NCBI GenBank assembly: GCA_902363675.1
Contig: CABJAV010000002.1
Coordinates: 187,583-251,582 of the forward strand
Length of the DNA stretch: 64,000 nt
Source of the DNA: Lachnospiraceae bacterium
GTDB lineage: Bacteria; Bacillota; Clostridia; Lachnospirales; Lachnospiraceae
Direction: 5' to 3'
The notes under the pieces are model-generated. The model searched no databases. It saw only the letters and a list, made by a program, of their open reading frames with translations, and was not told where the DNA came from. Position numbers and translations under genes: made by a program. Of the stretch, positions 24,147-31,431 are shown in pieces. Numbering within the stretch: the first letter of the stretch is position 1; each line of letters begins with the position of its first letter.

Positions 24147-25873
24147 TGCTGACACCGGATTACTTCTATGGAAAATCTGACAAGTTAATAGAGATGTACC
24201 AAGATCTCGAAGATTGGATTCTGCAAGACATTGCTATGCGTCTTGTGGCAGCAGGATCGCTATCCGGTACTGCCGATCGTGAGTTGTGGAAGCTTCAGCA
24301 GATGGGATTGCATCGGCAGGAGATTATTAAACGCATCTCACAGCTTACAGAGAAAAGCAGAAATGAGGTGCGCCGTCTCTTAAGAGATAGCGTGCTTACT
24401 TCGTTTTCGGATGATCAGAGCGTTTTGGAACGATTTGCAAGTGTGCAGCCACCCTTGCAAAATAATGCGGTGATCACTGTAATGAATGCAGAACTTATGA
24501 AAACATTTGGAGAGTTGAGCAATCTTACAAATACGACAATTGATCAATCGCAAAAAAATCTGCTGAATCTCCTAAACGAAGTAGATTTTCGTGTGGCAAG
24601 TGGGTTGCAATCATATAGTAGTGCAATTTGTGAAGTGCTGGATAGATACGCAGAAAATGGAATGAACGTAAATTATCCGACTGGATCACGCAGATCATTG
24701 GAAGCAGCAGTGAGATGCTGCATAGTAACATCCATGAATCAGACAGCCGCACAGGTTACGAATAAGTATATTATGGAAGCTGGGGCAGAATATGTTCTGG
24801 TTTCCGCACATATGGGTGCTCGGCATGACAAGAACAACCCTACAGGATTGCAGTCACATGATTGGTGGCAAGGGAAAGTATACAAGATTCGTGGTTCTGA
24901 TCCGGATGCGCCGAATCTTCTGGAAGCTACCGGATATGATATAAATCCACAGACCGGAGAGGGACATGTGGTTAATCCTCTAGGACTTCACGGTTATAAT
25001 TGCCGGCATTCACATAAGCCTTGGGATAAGTCTTTAAGCAATCCGTATGTGGATGCGAATGGAAACCCGAAAATTGATGTGCATGAGAGCCAGCAACTGT
25101 ATGATCTGCAGCAACAGCAAAGAGCAATGGAGCGTGCTATCCGAAAAACAAAACGGCAGTTGCTTGTGAAAGAACAGGAGCTGAAAGCGTATCCGGATGA
25201 CGAGAATATTCGTAGTGACTATGATAAGCTGGCATACAAGCTCCGGATGCAAAATCGTAAATATGGAGAATTTTGTGCAGAGAATAATCTACAAAGGCAG
25301 TATGATCGTGTCAAGGTTGCTGGATTCAAGAAAGAGCAGGCAAAGAGTGCAAATGGTAGAGCGACGGCATATAGCAATTATGCATCTAAATATAACGGAG
25401 TTCCAAATGCATGGATGAAAACAAAAGGTCAAAAAATTGATCCAAACATAAAAGTTATTAATCCTAATTTCAGTAATGAAAATTGTGCCAGCGGAGTGGT
25501 TGCTTATGAAATGAGACAACGTGGATTGAATATTGTCGCAAAAGATAAAGGAATTTTAGAATTGATGCAAGAACCGTGGAAAGCATGGGAAAACGTAGAA
25601 CCTATTGAAGGTTTATCGAAACATGATATAATTGAGTTAATAAAAGCAGAGCATGGGAATTGCAGATATGAATTGGCATTTGAACATAAATATGGAGCGC
25701 ATTGTGTTGTGTTGGAAAAATATGGCAAAACAATTAGTGTTGTAGATCCACAAACCGGTGATCGATATAATGCTGATGAATATAAAGTGGAAATGAATAA
25801 TATATTATTCTGGAAAATTAGTGATGCAGAAGTGTCAAAGGATGGAGTGAGAGGATGCAGAACAATGAATTGA
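24146..25873 (+). CDS. MuF-type minor head protein with C-terminal papain-like toxin domain
   Basis: 575 residues from GTG 24146. Residues 1-300 are a Phage_min_cap2/MuF head protein (AHMGARHDKNN, LQSHDWWQGKVY, NPLGLHGYNCRHSHKPW). A coiled-coil linker follows (about 315-400). Residues about 430-565 match the papain-like (Tox-PL) fold of polymorphic toxins: Cys447 in NCASGVVAYEMRQRG, His519 in GAHCVVLEKYG, Asp534 in VVDPQTG. Such domains act as proteases or deamidases. The head protein is probably ejected with the DNA or released at lysis, delivering the toxin. The coding turns AT-richer from about 25360, which suggests a swapped cassette. Confidence 0.8.
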   Translation: MLTPDYFYGKSDKLIEMYQDLEDWILQDIAMRLVAAGSLSGTADRELWKLQQMGLHRQEIIKRISQLTEKSRNEVRRLLRDSVLTSFSDDQSVLERFASVQPPLQNNAVITVMNAELMKTFGELSNLTNTTIDQSQKNLLNLLNEVDFRVASGLQSYSSAICEVLDRYAENGMNVNYPTGSRRSLEAAVRCCIVTSMNQTAAQVTNKYIMEAGAEYVLVSAHMGARHDKNNPTGLQSHDWWQGKVYKIRGSDPDAPNLLEATGYDINPQTGEGHVVNPLGLHGYNCRHSHKPWDKSLSNPYVDANGNPKIDVHESQQLYDLQQQQRAMERAIRKTKRQLLVKEQELKAYPDDENIRSDYDKLAYKLRMQNRKYGEFCAENNLQRQYDRVKVAGFKKEQAKSANGRATAYSNYASKYNGVPNAWMKTKGQKIDPNIKVINPNFSNENCASGVVAYEMRQRGLNIVAKDKGILELMQEPWKAWENVEPIEGLSKHDIIELIKAEHGNCRYELAFEHKYGAHCVVLEKYGKTISVVDPQTGDRYNADEYKVEMNNILFWKISDAEVSKDGVRGCRTMN

Positions 25874-26127
25874 TAAAAAAGGCATATGAATATTTTGAAA
25901 AAGGTTCTTTGCGTGGTTTGTATGCAGTATATGATATTGGAGATTGTATTGTAGCCTTTGGCGGGAATCCAAATATAAAGATATATGGTTGCAGAAGCAT
26001 TGAAGTGAACAAAATATCTGGAGATATAAAATTATTTGCTTCGTGGATGAACAACAATGAGGAATTGCTAGAGAACGGGATAGCATTGGATATTCCAGAG
26101 GAATATATGTATAAAGAAGGGGCATAG
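25855..26127 (+). CDS. Probable immunity protein for the MuF toxin
   Basis: 90 residues, GGAGTGAGAGG upstream, overlapping the toxin gene by 19 bp. Small and acidic, with GLYAVYDIGDCIVAFGGNP and ISGDIKLFASWMNNNEELLENG. I do not recognise a named family. Being directly after a polymorphic-toxin domain, with the same AT-rich composition and no structural phage motif, it is best read as the cognate immunity gene. Confidence 0.65.
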   Translation: MQNNELIKKAYEYFEKGSLRGLYAVYDIGDCIVAFGGNPNIKIYGCRSIEVNKISGDIKLFASWMNNNEELLENGIALDIPEEYMYKEGA

Positions 26128-26142
26128 CGTCCCTACTTTTTA

Positions 26143-26180
26143 TTTGGTACAAAAACATGTTCAATCTGATGTAATATAAT
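26143..26180 (+). promoter_or_regulatory. Late promoter element B
   Basis: TTTGGTACAAAAA (26143-26155), with TAATAT at 26172-26177 in the common 28-bp register and TATAAT at 26175-26180. It follows the immunity gene stop and a short GGGG...CCC-TACTTTTT hairpin. Confidence 0.65.
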
Positions 26181-26185
26181 ATTGC

Positions 26186-26273
26186 AAGCGGATTTATTCC
26201 ACTAACTATCTTATAGTTCTCCCAATTACTTTCATTACTCAGGGAAAGCGCCTTGAAATATAGGCGCTTTTTG
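26186..26273 (+). ncRNA. Candidate short late RNA
   Basis: The stretch between late promoter B and the terminator at 26245-26273 holds no gene. It would give an RNA of about 85-90 nt with an AACTAT-CTT-ATAGTT hairpin and a terminator hairpin. Then a second late promoter restarts transcription. A terminated transcript between two promoters of the same class suggests a real small RNA rather than a leader. Confidence 0.4.
26245..26273 (+). terminator. Rho-independent terminator
   Basis: AAAGCGCCT (26245-26253) pairs with AGGCGCTTT (26262-26270), 8-nt loop; the right arm ends in a run of five T (26268-26272). Confidence 0.85.
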
Positions 26274-26278
26274 CGTGT

Positions 26279-26318
26279 CTAAAATTGGTACAAATCTTTT
26301 ATAATCCCATGATAAAAT
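26279..26318 (+). promoter_or_regulatory. Late promoter element C
   Basis: CTAAAATTGGTACAAATC (26279-26296) with TAAAAT at 26313-26318, in the same 28-bp register. It follows a terminator by six bases and drives the scaffold-capsid-tail module. Confidence 0.75.
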
Positions 26319-26325
26319 TAATATA

Positions 26326-26517
26326 ACAAATGAATAAGCACCGGACGGAACGTAGGAATCCGTTCGCTGACCTACAAAAGTTATAGGATGAACCATGCGG
26401 CGCGTCCTATTGTTGGGCGTGCCTTTTTATTTGCGTTTTGCCAGCTATGGAGTAAATAGCAACTCATTCGCGCCGGACTGTCCGGAGTAACAACTTGGAA
26501 AGAAAGAGGTAGGAAAC
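26326..26517 (+). ncRNA. Structured leader RNA of the capsid operon
   Basis: About 190 nt of untranslated leader. CGGACGGA (26342-26349) pairs with TCCGTTCG (26359-26366), and GTAGG from its loop (26352-26356) pairs with CCTAC (26371-26375): a pseudoknot. ATAGGA (26383-26388) can pair with TCCTAT (26405-26410), or GGCGCG (26399-26404) with CGTGCC (26418-26423) followed by TTTTTATTT, a terminator; the two pairings overlap. Later come GCTAT...ATAGC and a CCGGAC-T-GTCCGG palindrome. It looks like an attenuator or a packaged or processed RNA. Confidence 0.45.
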
Positions 26518-27153
26518 ATGATAAAAGTAATCAGTGAATTGGAAAAGATTGGTCTGAAACTGACAGATGAGCAGAAAGAATCTATCAAGAAGAGTATGGG
26601 CGAAGAACTGTACTCAAAGCAGGAACTTGATAAGAAGGTCGGAAAAGTAGAAACCGAACGTGATACCTATAAGGAACGCGCGGAGACTGCGGAAGAAACC
26701 TTAAAAGGGTTTGACGGCAAGGATTTCGAAACTATCACAAAGGAACGTGATGAGTGGAAGCAGAAAGCAGAACTTGCGGAAAAGGATTACAGTGCGAAAT
26801 TGGCAGAGCGTGAGAAGAATGATCTGTTAAAAGAAGCCTGTGAGAGTATCAAGTTTTCTTCTGAATCTGCAAAGAAAGCCATCATGGCAGATATTGCGGC
26901 CAGTGTGTCAGTGAAAGATGGAAAGCTGATTGGATTCAACGATTTGCTGGAAGATGCCAAAAAGAGAGATGCAAGTGCTTTTGTGAATGAAGAGCAGCAG
27001 CACCTTGAGCAGAACAAAGCAAAATTTACAACCCAGCAGAAAAATAATACTGGGGAAACATTAACAAAAGACCAGATCATGGCTATGAAAGATCCGGCAG
27101 AGCGCCAGAAAGCCATTAGAGAAAATATTGGTCTGTTTCAGAAAGGAGAATGA
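26518..27153 (+). CDS. Phage scaffolding protein (GP20 family)
   Basis: 211 residues, almost wholly charged helix with coiled coil (residues about 30-105), then a short domain with DLLEDAKKRDASAFVNEEQQ and a Gln/Lys tail. This is the GP20 minor structural/scaffold layout and it is directly before the capsid gene. It shapes the procapsid and leaves on maturation. Confidence 0.9.
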   Translation: MIKVISELEKIGLKLTDEQKESIKKSMGEELYSKQELDKKVGKVETERDTYKERAETAEETLKGFDGKDFETITKERDEWKQKAELAEKDYSAKLAEREKNDLLKEACESIKFSSESAKKAIMADIAASVSVKDGKLIGFNDLLEDAKKRDASAFVNEEQQHLEQNKAKFTTQQKNNTGETLTKDQIMAMKDPAERQKAIRENIGLFQKGE

Positions 27154-27155
27154 TT

Positions 27156-28172
27156 ATGCCTACAGAAAATAATTTGATCACGACAACTGATATGACGGAT
27201 GCACAGATCAGAGAGCTTGACTTCGTTACCCGTTTCAACTATTCAGTTGCAAAGCTGATTGAGGCACTTGGAATTACAAGAAAAATTCCAAAGGTAGCAG
27301 GAACTGTATTAAAGACCTATAAGGCAACCGGAACGCTTGAAGATGGTGCAGTGGCTGAGGGCGAGACCATCCCACTGTCCAAGTATAAGGTTGTAGCAAC
27401 TGATTACAAGGAGATTACGCTTAAGAAGTGGAGAAAGGCTACTTCTGCGGAGAACATTACAAGCTATGGATTCAACCAGGCGGTCAACATGACCACAGAG
27501 GAAATGCTCCACGATGTTCAGAGAGGTATCCGTTCAAATTTCTTTAAATTCCTTGCGACAGGAACCGGCAAGACAAAGGGTGCAAACCTTAAGAAGGTGC
27601 TTGCGAAGAATATGGGTAAACTTCTTGTCCTGTTTGATACTGACGAGGTTTCGGCTGTACATTTTGTCAATCCGGAAACTGTATACGATTATCTTGGAGA
27701 CCAGGAAATTACAACGCAGAGTGCTTTTGGCATGACATATGTCGAGAATTTCCTTGGATACGGCACTTTGTTTATGAACGCATCTGTTCCAGAAGGGAAT
27801 GTATTCTCGACTGTTGCTGAAAATGTGGTTCTGTACTATATCGCGGTCAACGGGGCAGATCTCGGGGAAGCCTTCAACTTCACATCGGATGATACCGGAT
27901 ACATTGGAATCCATGAGGTTGCTGATTACGACAACCTTACATGCAAGGATACTGTTGTATCTGGAATGGAACTCTTCGCAGAGAAGTTGGATGGTGTGAT
28001 CGTTGGAACTGTGGATCCTGATACCGCAGAGGATCACGATTACACAGAGGCGGAACTCAATGCCTTAACTGTTGAGCAGATTAAGGGACTTGCAGCTTAC
28101 AAGGGTTATACGATCACAAAGTCTGCAAAGGCTGAGATCATTGAAGAGTTTTTAACTGCGCAGCAGGCGTAG
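27156..28172 (+). CDS. Major capsid protein
   Basis: 338 residues from ATG 27156 (AGGAG at proper spacing; ATG 27150 is too close). EGETIPLSKYKVVATDYKEITLKKWRKATSAENI is the typical E-loop/P-domain region of an HK97-fold capsid of the Lactobacillus-phage type. The C-terminal 45 residues (EAELNALTVEQIKGLAAYKGYTITKSAKAEIIEEFL) form a small added domain of the kind that decorates or stabilises capsids. Confidence 0.9.
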   Translation: MPTENNLITTTDMTDAQIRELDFVTRFNYSVAKLIEALGITRKIPKVAGTVLKTYKATGTLEDGAVAEGETIPLSKYKVVATDYKEITLKKWRKATSAENITSYGFNQAVNMTTEEMLHDVQRGIRSNFFKFLATGTGKTKGANLKKVLAKNMGKLLVLFDTDEVSAVHFVNPETVYDYLGDQEITTQSAFGMTYVENFLGYGTLFMNASVPEGNVFSTVAENVVLYYIAVNGADLGEAFNFTSDDTGYIGIHEVADYDNLTCKDTVVSGMELFAEKLDGVIVGTVDPDTAEDHDYTEAELNALTVEQIKGLAAYKGYTITKSAKAEIIEEFLTAQQA

Positions 28173-28188
28173 TAGGAAGGGGTTTCTA

Positions 28189-28596
28189 ATGGGATACACC
28201 ACATTTGAGTTTTACAAAAATTCATATTATGGGGATTCTGTTGAGGAATCCCTTTTCCCAAAGTGGGAAGACAAAGCATCCATGAAGCTGGATCAACTGA
28301 CCTATGGAAATATCAACGATGATACCCGAACAGAATTTGACGAGCGTATTCAGAAAGCAACGTGCGCGCTTGCTGATCTGCTCTATCAGATCGATTACAA
28401 GACCACTCATGCGAACGATGCGCAGGCGGGGAATGTCAAGTCGATGTCCTCCGGCGGTCAGTCAATCAGCTTTGGGAGCAACGAAACACTTGTTGATAAG
28501 GTGCTGAATGATAAGACAGCACAGAACCGCCTTTGCTATGACACGGTATGCGAATACCTGTCCGGTACCGGATTGCTTTATGCGGGGGTGATGTGA
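28189..28596 (+). CDS. Head-tail connector protein
   Basis: 135 residues, GGAAGGGG upstream. MGYTTFEFYKNSYYGDSVEESLFPKWEDKAS followed by a helical body is the gp6/gp15-like adaptor that sits below the portal. Position after the capsid gene agrees. Confidence 0.75.
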   Translation: MGYTTFEFYKNSYYGDSVEESLFPKWEDKASMKLDQLTYGNINDDTRTEFDERIQKATCALADLLYQIDYKTTHANDAQAGNVKSMSSGGQSISFGSNETLVDKVLNDKTAQNRLCYDTVCEYLSGTGLLYAGVM

Positions 28597-28730
28597 TGTT
28601 TTTAAAGAGATTATTTTGCAAGCACAGAATGATGCCTTATATGTACATGGATGTTCGCACACACGGCAACCATTATGTCAGGAAGCACATCTGGAAGTGC
28701 ACGAAATGCGGTAAGGAGTGTGGACGCTGA
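28596..28730 (+). CDS. Small Cys/His phage protein
   Basis: 44 residues, starting in the last base of the previous stop. CKHRMMPYMYMDVRTHGNHYVRKHIWKCTKCGKECGR has Cys-x-His and Cys-x2-Cys pairs like DUF1660-type zinc proteins. Its stop overlaps the next start (TGATG). Role unknown. Confidence 0.55.
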   Translation: MFLKRLFCKHRMMPYMYMDVRTHGNHYVRKHIWKCTKCGKECGR

Positions 28731-29161
28731 TGGGGCTTGGATTGTTTTACAACGACACGGTGACGCTGTTTAACTACTTTTGTGATCCGGATACCGAGGA
28801 AGAGAAGCATTATCCGACTTTGTTGGAGCGAGTGAACCTTGTGGAAACCAAGGGCGCAAATGTGACCAAGAGTGGCATGGATAGCGCGGATGCAGTAAAG
28901 CTTTTTGTTGACTTGGGGAAGATATCTAAACCATACATGGAGCCGAAAGCGTGGGATGCTCTTCCGGACGATGAAAAGCCAAACTATATCACGTTCCACC
29001 CGACAGATGATTTTTTCATCAAAGGCGATCATACCGACTTGGAGATTCCAGAATCAGAAGCCTATGGATGGGCACATGACAATCTGGATTCTGTATACAA
29101 AGTAACGACGGTAGACCGGTATGAGGACATCATGCCACATTTTGAGGTTGGAGGTGTGTAA
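28730..29161 (+). CDS. Minor capsid protein (Minor_capsid_1-like)
   Basis: 143 residues. LGLFYNDTVTLFNYFCDP...YPTLLERVNLVETKGANVTKSG and ITFHPTDDFFIKGDH fit the small minor capsid/head completion protein found in Lactobacillus phages at this place. Likely a stopper-like protein under the connector. Confidence 0.75.
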   Translation: MGLGLFYNDTVTLFNYFCDPDTEEEKHYPTLLERVNLVETKGANVTKSGMDSADAVKLFVDLGKISKPYMEPKAWDALPDDEKPNYITFHPTDDFFIKGDHTDLEIPESEAYGWAHDNLDSVYKVTTVDRYEDIMPHFEVGGV

Positions 29162-29617
29162 TTGGAAGAGGTAGAGAAACTTACCATAAAAGACGCAGAG
29201 AGCGCGCAAAACGCAGTGCTGGATTTGATTTTGAAGTATCCGGATTTTCCGAAGAACTTTAAAGCCAGCAACAGAAATGTGAAGTGGAACGGCATTAATG
29301 CGGATACTTCCATCGGGATTTTCCCATTATCTGGTGCGAGATACATAAAGAAATATGTGAGTGGCAGCTATACAGCACAGATGCCATTCCAAATTGTATA
29401 CCGCAGTTCTCCGACAAACAACAAATCATCCATAGATGCACAGATGGTTCTGGAGAATTTGAGCAAATGGCTGGAAGATACCGGCATTGAATTTGCTGAT
29501 CCACACATGACATTACAGGAAATCGCACGTACATCTGTAGTCCTGCCAATTATGCAGGATGAAAAACAGATGGGTTACGGCGTAAATATGCAACTTATAT
29601 ATTTTTACAAAAAATAA
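29162..29617 (+). CDS. Tail terminator / Minor_capsid_3-like protein
   Basis: 151 residues starting at TTG 29162 after GGAGG. FQIVYRSSPTNNKSSIDAQMVLENLSKWLED is typical of the tail-terminator fold annotated as minor capsid protein 3. Lies directly before the tail tube gene. Confidence 0.7.
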   Translation: MEEVEKLTIKDAESAQNAVLDLILKYPDFPKNFKASNRNVKWNGINADTSIGIFPLSGARYIKKYVSGSYTAQMPFQIVYRSSPTNNKSSIDAQMVLENLSKWLEDTGIEFADPHMTLQEIARTSVVLPIMQDEKQMGYGVNMQLIYFYKK

Positions 29618-29631
29618 CAGGAGGAAATACC

Positions 29632-30168
29632 ATGAAAACAAATTTACAGTTTTTTGCAAAAGACCGCACAAACATGGTTTCTTTGCTGGATATTGGATCA
29701 CTGACCGGTTCCACGGAGAAACTTGCGGAAATGGGTGACGGTTTTACTGAACTGACAGAAGACTGGGGACCAAACACCGAATCTAAGCAGTACGTAAACA
29801 TGAAGAATGCGTCCAATACAGTAAAGGGATATGCGTTTTCTATGACACCATCCCGCGAATGTCTGTCTGATGATATGCAGACCGCAATTGACACGATGTT
29901 CAAGACATTCCCGACGGGGGATAAATGTAATACATATTATTACAGATTTTACAAGGCTGACATTAAATCCGGCACAGGTGATTGCATTCGCCTTCCGGTT
30001 ACAGTTTGCCCATCAAGTACCGGTGGATCAGGTGGAGATACCCTTACATCATCTATTCAGATTAATGGTAATGGAGAAGTGGAACAGGGAACAATCACAA
30101 TCGGTGCTGGCGGCACATTTACCTGGAAGAAAAAGGAAGATGCTGCGAGTGCAGGATCAAAGGAATAG
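29632..30168 (+). CDS. Major tail tube protein
   Basis: 178 residues, AGGAGG upstream. Begins MKTNLQFFAKD, as many Firmicute phage structural proteins do, then a beta-rich core (DIGSLTGSTEKLAEMGDGFTELTEDWGP) and a Gly/Ser-Thr-rich C-terminal part with a possible tail decoration. It is the main tube subunit. Confidence 0.85.
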   Translation: MKTNLQFFAKDRTNMVSLLDIGSLTGSTEKLAEMGDGFTELTEDWGPNTESKQYVNMKNASNTVKGYAFSMTPSRECLSDDMQTAIDTMFKTFPTGDKCNTYYYRFYKADIKSGTGDCIRLPVTVCPSSTGGSGGDTLTSSIQINGNGEVEQGTITIGAGGTFTWKKKEDAASAGSKE

Positions 30169-30191
30169 GTGTTAATCAACAATTAGCATAT

Positions 30192-30233
30192 CCGGGACGC
30201 GTACCTCTCTTTCGCGCCCCGGATTAAGAGAGG
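30192..30233 (+). promoter_or_regulatory. Pseudoknot-like element covering a ribosome binding site
   Basis: CCGGGACGCG (30192-30201) pairs with CGCGCCCCGG (30213-30222) with one mismatch. The loop CCTCTCTT (30204-30211) is perfectly complementary to AAGAGAGG (30226-30233), the ribosome binding site of the gene starting at 30243. Formation would hide that site. The 3-nt connection over a 10-bp stem is tight, so the two helices may compete rather than coexist in full. Confidence 0.5.
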
Positions 30234-30242
30234 ATGGTAATT

Positions 30243-30812
30243 ATGGCAGATATTAAAAATATTTCTTTTGATAATGGAATCAAGAAAATCGAAGTGAATG
30301 ACGTGGATGGGAACCATATCACAACACTTTTAATCAATACGGCGGATGCGACCACAGTAAAGAGATTTGTGGAGCTGGCAAATAATCTGGAAGATGTAGT
30401 TAATTCCGGTGAGGATAAGATTGCAGTCTACAAAGAAAAGTACAAGGAATACGAACATAAAGAGTTTGATGATCTTCCGGACGATGTGAAAACGAATATT
30501 ATCGTGGATGCTTCAGACATGCACATTGGTATTCTGGAGGGAATGATCCGGGAAATTGATGCACTGTTCGGAAAAGATACCATTAAAAATGTTTTCCATG
30601 AGTGCTATGAATTGAATGAGAATTTCGTGCCGGATGAAGATGCTTTGGTAGATTTCGTGAATACCGTAATGCCGGTGATGAACGAATTGTTTAAGACGAG
30701 AACAGAAGCAATCCACAGGAAGTATTCTCCGAACCGTAAAGCACGGAGAAGACACAACAAGAGCAAAAACCAGTTAATCCAGGAACATAAGGACGCAAAG
30801 AAGAATGAATAA
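30243..30812 (+). CDS. Tail assembly chaperone-like protein
   Basis: 189 residues from ATG 30243; ATG 30234 touches the ribosome binding site. Helical and acidic, ending in a basic tail (RKARRRHNKSKNQLIQEHKDAKKNE). Position between tail tube and Gp15 is that of the first tail assembly chaperone. Translation may be controlled by the upstream RNA element. Confidence 0.7.
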   Translation: MADIKNISFDNGIKKIEVNDVDGNHITTLLINTADATTVKRFVELANNLEDVVNSGEDKIAVYKEKYKEYEHKEFDDLPDDVKTNIIVDASDMHIGILEGMIREIDALFGKDTIKNVFHECYELNENFVPDEDALVDFVNTVMPVMNELFKTRTEAIHRKYSPNRKARRRHNKSKNQLIQEHKDAKKNE

Positions 30813-31422
30813 TGTTTTTCTCGATGATCTGCCGGAAGAGTGGAACGGGTACAAAGTGAATACAGATTTTACGATTGGCATCCAGATGTTGCAGGCGAAA
30901 TATGATCGCGCTCTGACGGATTACGAGAAAAGCGATATGTTCGTGTGGCTCATGTTTGCAGATGCGGATGAGAACAGGGAAGAGTATCTTCGGGATCATC
31001 CGCAGGGGCAGGGGCTTGGCGAATGTGTAGAGTGGTTCCTTTCCGGATGGTTCCATGACAATCCGAACCCGGACGGGGACAAGACGCGCGTGGTTGACTA
31101 TGATGTTGACCAATGGCGCATTTATGCTGATTTCCGGCAAATCTACGGAATTGATTTGGCTACTGTGGATTATATGCACTGGTGGATGTTCTGTGGTCTG
31201 CTTTGGAATATGCCGTACAAGCTATCAAGTTTTTTGCAAGTGGTATCGAAACGACAGGAGAAACCGGACAACAATATGTCGGCAGAATATCGCAAGGAAT
31301 TGCGTAAGACACAGCAGATCTATGCACTGGATCAGCCAGAAGAAAAAGAGTACACGGAGGAAGAGAAAACCGCCATTGATGATTATGACCGCATGATGGC
31401 TGAAATACGCGGCAGGAAGTAG
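30805..31422 (+). CDS. Gp15-family tail assembly protein
   Basis: 205 residues, overlapping the previous gene by 8 bp. LPEEWNGYKVNTDFTIGIQMLQ and the aromatic WWMFCGLLWNMPYKLSSF match the Gp15 family, which takes the second chaperone position before the tape measure. Confidence 0.85.
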   Translation: MNNVFLDDLPEEWNGYKVNTDFTIGIQMLQAKYDRALTDYEKSDMFVWLMFADADENREEYLRDHPQGQGLGECVEWFLSGWFHDNPNPDGDKTRVVDYDVDQWRIYADFRQIYGIDLATVDYMHWWMFCGLLWNMPYKLSSFLQVVSKRQEKPDNNMSAEYRKELRKTQQIYALDQPEEKEYTEEEKTAIDDYDRMMAEIRGRK

Positions 31423-31431
31423 GTGAGCAAT

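Noticed and set aside
26151..26162. LexA box over late promoter B (ACATGTTC).
   Set aside because: Only one half-site fits; the left half is AAAA rather than GAAC.
30795..30815. Programmed frameshift between the two tail assembly genes.
   Set aside because: No canonical slippery heptamer is present at the overlap, and the second gene has its own ATG. A simple overlap is enough.
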